A stretch of 9,811 nt of DNA from JAYKHL01 sp035284865 (GTDB lineage: Bacteria; Cyanobacteriota; Sericytochromatia; S15B-MN24; JAQBPE01), in assembly GCA_035284865.1 (NCBI GenBank), contig JAYKHL010000108.1:1-9811 (forward strand), read 5' to 3'. Each line of letters starts with the position of its first letter. The stretch's first letter is position 1. Under the pieces are notes generated by a model that did no database searches, was not told where the DNA came from, and saw nothing but the letters and a program-made list of their open reading frames with translations. Position numbers and translations under genes: made by a program. This document shows positions 6,388 to 9,811 of this stretch, piece after piece.

Positions 6388-6424
6388 GCACCTGCTGGCC
6401 CGCGGCCGGCCACGCCGGCGCCTC

Positions 6425-6442
6425 GGGGCTAGCACCAGCCCC
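6425..6442 (-). terminator. GC-rich hairpin after the aminotransferase, no U-tract
   Basis: GGGGCT-(6 nt)-AGCCCC is a perfect 6-bp stem located 13 nt past the aminotransferase stop. There is no run of U after it on either strand. It may weaken read-through into recD2 or act with Rho, or it may only stabilise the mRNA end. The terminator assignment is weak. Confidence 0.3.
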
Positions 6443-6454
6443 CTTCGGCCGACC

Positions 6455-7567
6455 TCAGGCGGTGCGCAGGGCCGCCCCCAACACCTCCAGGGCCTCGCCC
6501 AGCGCCCGCGCGTCGCGATGACCATATCCCACTCGCAGCCAGCCGGGGTAGCCCAGCGTGGCTCCTGGCACCACGAGGAGACGGTCGTCTCGATATAACC
6601 GCTCCGCGAGCGCCACGTCATCTAGCGGGGCTCGTCCGCGGACCCCAAGCAGGCACGCAGCCGCACGAGGCGACAGCTCGGCCAGCAGGCGGGGCTGACG
6701 CGCCACCCAGGCACGCACCTGCGTCAGGTTGCGCCCCACGAGCCGTCGGTTGGCCTCCTCCATCTCCTCGCGGCGCGGCCACAGGCCCTCGAGCCACGCC
6801 GTGGCGGGCGAGGCAAGGGCCAGGCCCAGGTGCTCCCGCCACCGCACGGCCTTCGCCAGCACGGCCGGATCACCCAGCAGCCACCCGACCCGCGCCCCAG
6901 GCAACCCCCAGGCCTTGGAGGCAGAGCCCGTCACCAGCAGCCGCTCAGGGCCGACCACGGCCAGTGCCCCGGGGGCGGGGGCTGCCGGCCCGACCCCGCG
7001 GTAGACCTCATCCACGAGCAACAGGGCCCGCCCGTGCGCCCGCACGAGACCAGCCAGGGCGCGCCAGTCGTCTTCCTCCAGTGACCGCCCGGTGGGGTTA
7101 TGGGGCGCGTTGACGACGACGAGACGCGTGCGAGGCGTCAACAGCGCCGGCAAGGTGGCAAGCGCGACGGCAGGGCCCGGGCCAGGCTCCATCGGCCACG
7201 GCACCACGGTCGCCCCCGTGGCGGCCGCAACGCAGGCCAGTTGCGGGTAGCTCGGGGCCTGAACGACGGCCTCGTCGCCCGGGCCGAGGAGGGCCATGAG
7301 CGCCAGAAAGTTCGCCTCCGAGGCCCCGACCGTCAGCATCACCCAGGCCGAACCCGGCAGGCCCTCTGCCGCCGCCACCGCGGCGCGCAGGGGGTCCCCT
7401 CCCTCGGGGGCCCCATAGCCCCAGTCGATCGCGGGGCCGCCTTCCGGTGCCCGGCAAGCCACCTCCTCGCCACGCCATGCAGCCGGCCCGGCGCCTGCGA
7501 GGAAGTGCCGGTAGGGGCCGGGGTGATCCGTGAACCACCGCTCGAGGGGGGACGCCATCACGTGCAT
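6455..7567 (-). CDS. PLP-dependent aminotransferase, class I/II (fold type I)
   Basis: 370 residues from ATG at 7567; a second in-frame ATG at 7558 is equally possible, and neither has a good Shine-Dalgarno. The fold-type I landmarks are all present: VGASEAN (about 80-86) near the cofactor phosphate, Y107 in APSYPQ, N157 in NAPHNPTG, D186 and Y189 in VDEVYRG, the Schiff-base lysine K218 in GSASKAW, R226 in GARVGW, and the substrate-carboxylate arginine R345 in WLRVGYG. It should therefore be an active cytoplasmic transaminase. It resembles the subgroup opening with 'LERWF' and an aspartate-aminotransferase-like core, but the substrate cannot be read from sequence. No biosynthetic neighbours suggest a pathway. 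It is divergent from the TraR/DksA gene; a consensus TTGACA lies upstream (complement of 7599-7604) but without a matching -10. Confidence 0.92.
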   Translation of the reverse strand: MHVMASPLERWFTDHPGPYRHFLAGAGPAAWRGEEVACRAPEGGPAIDWGYGAPEGGDPLRAAVAAAEGLPGSAWVMLTVGASEANFLALMALLGPGDEAVVQAPSYPQLACVAAATGATVVPWPMEPGPGPAVALATLPALLTPRTRLVVVNAPHNPTGRSLEEDDWRALAGLVRAHGRALLLVDEVYRGVGPAAPAPGALAVVGPERLLVTGSASKAWGLPGARVGWLLGDPAVLAKAVRWREHLGLALASPATAWLEGLWPRREEMEEANRRLVGRNLTQVRAWVARQPRLLAELSPRAAACLLGVRGRAPLDDVALAERLYRDDRLLVVPGATLGYPGWLRVGYGHRDARALGEALEVLGAALRTA

Positions 7568-7662
7568 GGCGCACCAGCGTCTCCGGGCAAAGCGTGGATG
7601 TCAAGCGACCCGCGAGCCGTGACCATGGGCGCCGGGACCGCGTCACCGAGAGGAGAGCCACC

Positions 7663-8034
7663 ATGGACCGCTACAAGGCCCTGCACCGCACCCTCACAGA
7701 AGAACGCGAGCGCATCCTCGCCGCCATCGAGAGCCGCCGAGCGAGTGCCCGCAGCCACGGCGGGAGCAGCGTGCAGGACGCGTTTTCGAACTCGGGAGAC
7801 AGCGAGTACGGGGATGGCGCCACCGATGCCTACGAGCAGGTCTTCGATCTCACGATGCTGGACAAACACCGGTTCCGGCTCGCCCAGCTAGAGGCAGCGC
7901 TCGCCCGCCTCGACGCAGGGATCTACGGCCGCTGTGTGCGATGCCGGCAGGCCATCGGCCTCCTGCGGCTCGAGGCCATTCCAGAGACTGCTTACTGCCT
8001 GGACTGCGAGCGGGAGGTCGAGGCGCAGGGCTGA
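7663..8034 (+). CDS. TraR/DksA-family C4 zinc-finger protein
   Basis: 123 residues; start is ATG at 7663 with AGGAG 7 nt upstream, not the further in-frame ATG at 7594, which lacks a site. The N-terminal half is helical and charged (RYKALHRTLTEERERILAAI), forming one arm of a coiled coil. The connecting tip (about 42-58) is acidic, with D46, D51 and D55. A second helix (about 60-87) leads to a C4 zinc finger: C91, C94, C112, C115 in CVRC and CLDC. This is the TraR/DksA C-terminal layout; proteins of this family enter the RNA polymerase secondary channel and tune transcription, some with ppGpp. The classical DksA tip DxxDxA is only approximately present (DGATDA), so DksA-like activity is uncertain. 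It is convergent with the methyltransferase. Confidence 0.9.
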   Translation: MDRYKALHRTLTEERERILAAIESRRASARSHGGSSVQDAFSNSGDSEYGDGATDAYEQVFDLTMLDKHRFRLAQLEAALARLDAGIYGRCVRCRQAIGLLRLEAIPETAYCLDCEREVEAQG

Positions 8035-8169
8035 CGATCTCCCCCCAGGCTTAACCTGACCCGCAGGCCCGCCCCCGGAAGCTCGGGTCGCTGCCCCCGC
8101 GGACGCAAGTTCTCGTGCCCTGGCTCCGCCTCCCACCGCCGTTCACCGACGCCGGCCAGCCCGTTGCCC
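8035..8169. other. Convergent intergenic gap without a clear terminator
   Basis: This 135-bp gap separates the TraR/DksA gene from the convergent methyltransferase. Only short GC hairpins are visible, such as CAGG-CTTAA-CCTG, and none has a U-tract. Transcription from both sides may overlap or end by Rho. Confidence 0.5.
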
Positions 8170-8949
8170 TCACGCACGGGCCAGGTAGGCGGCGCGGTAC
8201 GTGGTGCTGCTCACAGGCCGGAAGGTCAGGGCCTCGTAGGCCTCGAGGCACTCGAAACCAGCTTCCGCGAGGGCCTCGAGCACGAACGCGTGCGCGTACC
8301 CGCGAGCGGTGTGGCTGGCGTCGACCCGCTGCCAGCTGCCGTCTGGCCGGGGCAGGAAGTAGGTGGCCTGCAAGGTGGCTAGCCCGGTGGCAGGGTCGTG
8401 GCCCGAGCACCAGAACCGGGCATGGGAGGGGCCGACCCAGGCATCCTGGCTGTCTCCCCAGACCGTCGCGTAGGCGTGGGGGGTGTTCATATCAAAGAAC
8501 AGATGGCCGCCCGGCGCGAGCAGCCGCCTCGCGCCAGCGAGAGCCTGTCGAAACGCCAGTGGGGTCGTGAGGTGGTTCAGGCTGTCATAGAGGCACAGCG
8601 CGAGGTCGACCCCCCGGTCCGTGGTGCCGAGGCGCGGCAAGTCAACCAGATCCCCCTGCAGCCACTCCACCTCCACCCGCCAGCGCTCTCCGCGCCGCCG
8701 CGCCCGCTCCAGCATGGCGGCCGAGCCGTCCAGCCCGGTCACCTGAAACCGGCGACGCGCGAGGGCCACGGCAGCCGCCCCGGTCCCACAAGCCAGATCT
8801 GCCACGTGGTGGGGCCTGATCCGCCGCAGGGCGAGCAACTCGAGCAAGTAGCCCACCATCTTGAGGCTGAAACGGGACTGGCCGCTGACATCATAGGCAG
8901 CTGCAAGGGCGTCGTAGGGCTGTGATCCGGATGGAGACTTAAAGGCCAT
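8170..8949 (-). CDS. Class I SAM-dependent methyltransferase
   Basis: 259 residues. The ATG at 8949 is fixed: an in-frame TAA directly precedes it and no other start codon occurs before the conserved core. There is no Shine-Dalgarno, unlike most neighbours. Motif I is VADLACGTG (49-57), the acidic residue binding the SAM ribose is D74 in TGLDGS, and the adenine-side motif is QGDLVDLP (about 98-105). LCLYDSLNHL (119-127 region) is motif IV-like, and LAPGGHLFFDMNT (144-156) is the typical strand-5 region. The C-terminal part (about 165-255) probably forms the substrate cap. The substrate is unknown; the generic sequence resembles small-molecule methyltransferases. A promoter about 130 bp upstream and a leader hairpin suggest control at the RNA level. 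Confidence 0.9.
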   Translation of the reverse strand: MAFKSPSGSQPYDALAAAYDVSGQSRFSLKMVGYLLELLALRRIRPHHVADLACGTGAAAVALARRRFQVTGLDGSAAMLERARRRGERWRVEVEWLQGDLVDLPRLGTTDRGVDLALCLYDSLNHLTTPLAFRQALAGARRLLAPGGHLFFDMNTPHAYATVWGDSQDAWVGPSHARFWCSGHDPATGLATLQATYFLPRPDGSWQRVDASHTARGYAHAFVLEALAEAGFECLEAYEALTFRPVSSTTYRAAYLARA

Positions 8950-8978
8950 TTAAACGACAGGGCTGCCGGGCAAGACCT

Positions 8979-9003
8979 GGAGGCGAGGGCGCGTCCCGCC
9001 TCC
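8979..9003 (-). repeat. Leader hairpin upstream of the methyltransferase
   Basis: GGAGGCG and CGCCTCC form a perfect 7-bp stem around an 11-nt loop that can add two more G-C pairs. It lies about 30 nt before the methyltransferase ATG, within the transcript expected from the promoter at 9081-9109. There is no U-tract, so it is not an ordinary terminator. Confidence 0.5.
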
Positions 9004-9067
9004 ATGCACCCAAAGACCCAAAAAGATCAAGGGCTGACGCAAGTCGCCGGGGAGAGGGGGGTATAAA

Positions 9068-9102
9068 GGGCTTGGGGGTTTTATTAAAACAGTGTAAAGC
9101 CC
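9068..9102. repeat. Nested palindrome in the divergent promoter
   Basis: The inner palindrome GTTTTA-T-TAAAAC (9078-9090) is perfect. It is flanked by outer arms GGGCTT (9068-9073) and AAGCCC (9097-9102). The inner palindrome covers the -10 of the methyltransferase promoter, a place where a repressor could act. Confidence 0.5.
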
Positions 9103-9109
9103 CTGTAAA
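9081..9109 (-). promoter_or_regulatory. Sigma-70-like promoter directed at the methyltransferase
   Basis: On the minus strand TTTACA (-35, complement of 9104-9109) and TAATAA (-10, complement of 9081-9086) are separated by exactly 17 bp. A second TTTACA is the complement of 9093-9098, 11 bp away, as a direct repeat. Transcription would start near 9074, leaving a leader of about 125 nt. Confidence 0.55.
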
Positions 9110-9111
9110 AT
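9084..9111 (+). promoter_or_regulatory. Possible overlapping promoter directed at the sigma gene
   Basis: TTAAAA (9084-9089) and TAAAAT (9106-9111) with 16 bp between them are a passable -35/-10 pair on the plus strand. They overlap the minus-strand promoter, so the two could compete. The leader to the sigma start would be about 178 nt. Confidence 0.35.
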
Positions 9112-9167
9112 CCGTTTTATAAACGCGCCTGCCACCGATAACCAGTCGCAGACTGCCGAGCCTCCGC

Positions 9168-9197
9168 CGATTATGCCCGAATTCGCCCGATTTTGCC
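9168..9197 (+). repeat. Three tandem 10-bp repeats upstream of the sigma factor gene
   Basis: CGATTATGCC, CGAATTCGCC and CGATTTTGCC follow each other without a gap; copies 1 and 3 differ at one base. The period is close to one turn of DNA, so equivalent faces repeat on the same side of the helix. Confidence 0.6.
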
Positions 9198-9282
9198 GTT
9201 AGGCTTCGGGAGGCGCCGGCCCTTACACTACAAGTGGTGCGTCGGAAACGTCGTCGCTGCCCGTGCAGGCGGGTGGACGCTG

Positions 9283-9288
9283 AGGAGG
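9283..9288 (+). promoter_or_regulatory. Ribosome binding site deciding the sigma TTG start
   Basis: AGGAGG lies 7 nt before the TTG at 9296, in frame with the conserved sigma regions. Confidence 0.8.
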
Positions 9289-9295
9289 AATTCAC

Positions 9296-9811
9296 TTGCC
9301 GAACCTGATCTCTGAAGATCTCTCGCTCGAGACCAACGCCAGCGCCGGCTTCGAAGAGGCAGGGCTGCTGCGCGACACGGACGTGATGCCGGGACGGCCG
9401 ACCATCGAGGAGGCCGAGCCCGAAGCGTCGGTCGTTGAGGATCTCGCGGAGGAGGTCGTCGGGGAGACCCACGAGTTGCGGGTCAACGTCACGCCGACGC
9501 CGGCCCCAGCGCTGGAGCAGAGCGACGACTCGATTCGCATGTACCTGCAGGAAATCGGGAAGCGCCGCCTGATCACGCACGCCGAGGAGCTCGAGCTCGC
9601 GAGGCTGATTTCCCGGGGCGGTCCTGAGCGCGAGAAGGCAAAGCACAAGCTGGTCTCCGCCAACCTTCGGCTCGTGGTCTCCATCGCTCGCAAGCACCTC
9701 GGCCGCGGACTGTCGTTCCTGGACCTGATTCAGGAGGGGAACATGGGCCTGATGCGCGCCGCCGAGAAGTACGACTACCGCAAGGGCTACAAGTTCTCGA
9801 CCTACGCCACC
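9296..9811 (+). CDS. rpoD: Primary-type sigma-70 factor, N-terminal part (cut by window edge)
   Basis: 172 codons are open to the window end. TTG at 9296 has AGGAGG 7 nt upstream. Residues 1-75 are acidic and low in conserved features, so a standard region 1.1 is not evident. Region 1.2 follows (about 77-104: DDSIRMYLQEIGKRRLITHAEELELA). Region 2.1 contains KLVSANLRLVVSIARKHL (118-135). Region 2.2, the core-binding helix, is LSFLDLIQEGNMGLMRA. The start of region 2.3 is KYDYRKGYKFSTYAT, where the window stops. These match group 1/2 sigma factors closely; ECF factors lack region 1.2. Whether it is the single housekeeping factor or a group 2 relative cannot be decided without region 4 and the rest of the genome. 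It is divergent from the methyltransferase. Confidence 0.93.
   Translation, partial: MPNLISEDLSLETNASAGFEEAGLLRDTDVMPGRPTIEEAEPEASVVEDLAEEVVGETHELRVNVTPTPAPALEQSDDSIRMYLQEIGKRRLITHAEELELARLISRGGPEREKAKHKLVSANLRLVVSIARKHLGRGLSFLDLIQEGNMGLMRAAEKYDYRKGYKFSTYAT

Larger units (their letters stand above)
8950..9295. other. 346-bp divergent regulatory region between methyltransferase and sigma factor
   Basis: No gene is seen here. From left to right it holds: a 7-bp leader hairpin for the methyltransferase (8979-9003); a direct repeat ACCCAAA (about 9007-9020); an AT-rich block (9061-9123) with nested palindromes and overlapping divergent promoter elements; an inverted repeat CAGTC-GCA-GACTG (9143-9155); three tandem 10-bp repeats (9168-9197); a possible -10 TACACT (9224-9229); and the Shine-Dalgarno AGGAGG of the sigma gene (9283-9288). 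Confidence 0.7.

Noticed and set aside
7599..7604. Consensus TTGACA on the minus strand upstream of the aminotransferase
   Set aside because: No acceptable -10 (GACGCT only) lies 17 bp downstream, so it is not listed as a promoter.
8035..8169. Possible terminators between the convergent genes
   Set aside because: Only short stems without a U-tract are seen; they are no better than chance in GC-rich DNA.
8739..9005. 88-codon minus-strand frame overlapping the methyltransferase start
   Set aside because: Although GGAGG-like bases lie nearby, the frame is out of phase with the conserved methyltransferase and shows no recognisable protein.
1..9811. CRISPR array, insertion sequence, prophage or defence system
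   Set aside because: No spaced direct repeats, transposase, integrase, terminal inverted repeats or defence-associated genes were seen; the tRNA gene shows no attachment-site duplication within the window.

Overview
The window is GC-rich bacterial chromosome with short intergenic gaps, strong GGAGG-type ribosome binding sites, ATG/GTG/TTG starts and a class I-type tRNA promoter and terminator. The sigma-70 fragment at the right end (regions 1.2 to 2.3) has a general housekeeping look. I cannot name the organism. Nothing here looks like a mobile element, a CRISPR array or a defence island; it reads as core chromosome.

Left block (1-3401, all minus strand): a Bat-type (von Willebrand factor A, VWA) membrane operon. 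In transcription order it contains a DUF4381-like membrane protein, a BatA-like VWA protein, a BatB-BatC fusion (VWA plus TPR) and the first codons of a further gene that leaves the window at position 1. The three complete genes overlap through 4-base GTGA and ATGA stop/start junctions, so they are probably translated as a coupled set. The MoxR ATPase and DUF58 genes that often accompany such operons are not upstream in this window.

Centre-left (3402-4177): a divergent intergenic region carries a CRP/FNR-like palindrome and a perfect hairpin. It precedes a small plus-strand coiled-coil protein of unknown function. A self-contained tRNA-Leu(GAG) unit follows, with its own sigma-70-like promoter and a UUCG-loop intrinsic terminator.

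Centre (4174-7567, minus strand): a PLP-dependent aminotransferase is followed by a RecD2-type SF1B helicase that starts at TTG. The recD2 stop codon lies inside the U-tract of the convergent tRNA terminator.

Right block (7568-9811): a plus-strand TraR/DksA-family C4 zinc-finger protein is divergent from the aminotransferase and convergent with a minus-strand SAM methyltransferase. A 346-bp divergent regulatory region then leads to the plus-strand primary-type sigma factor, which is cut off by the window end. That region holds a good minus-strand promoter nested in palindromes, a leader hairpin and three tandem 10-bp repeats.

I did not find a convincing new multi-gene system. The points most worth a second look are the regulatory structures in the two divergent regions, the unrecognised coiled-coil protein and the composition of the Bat operon.
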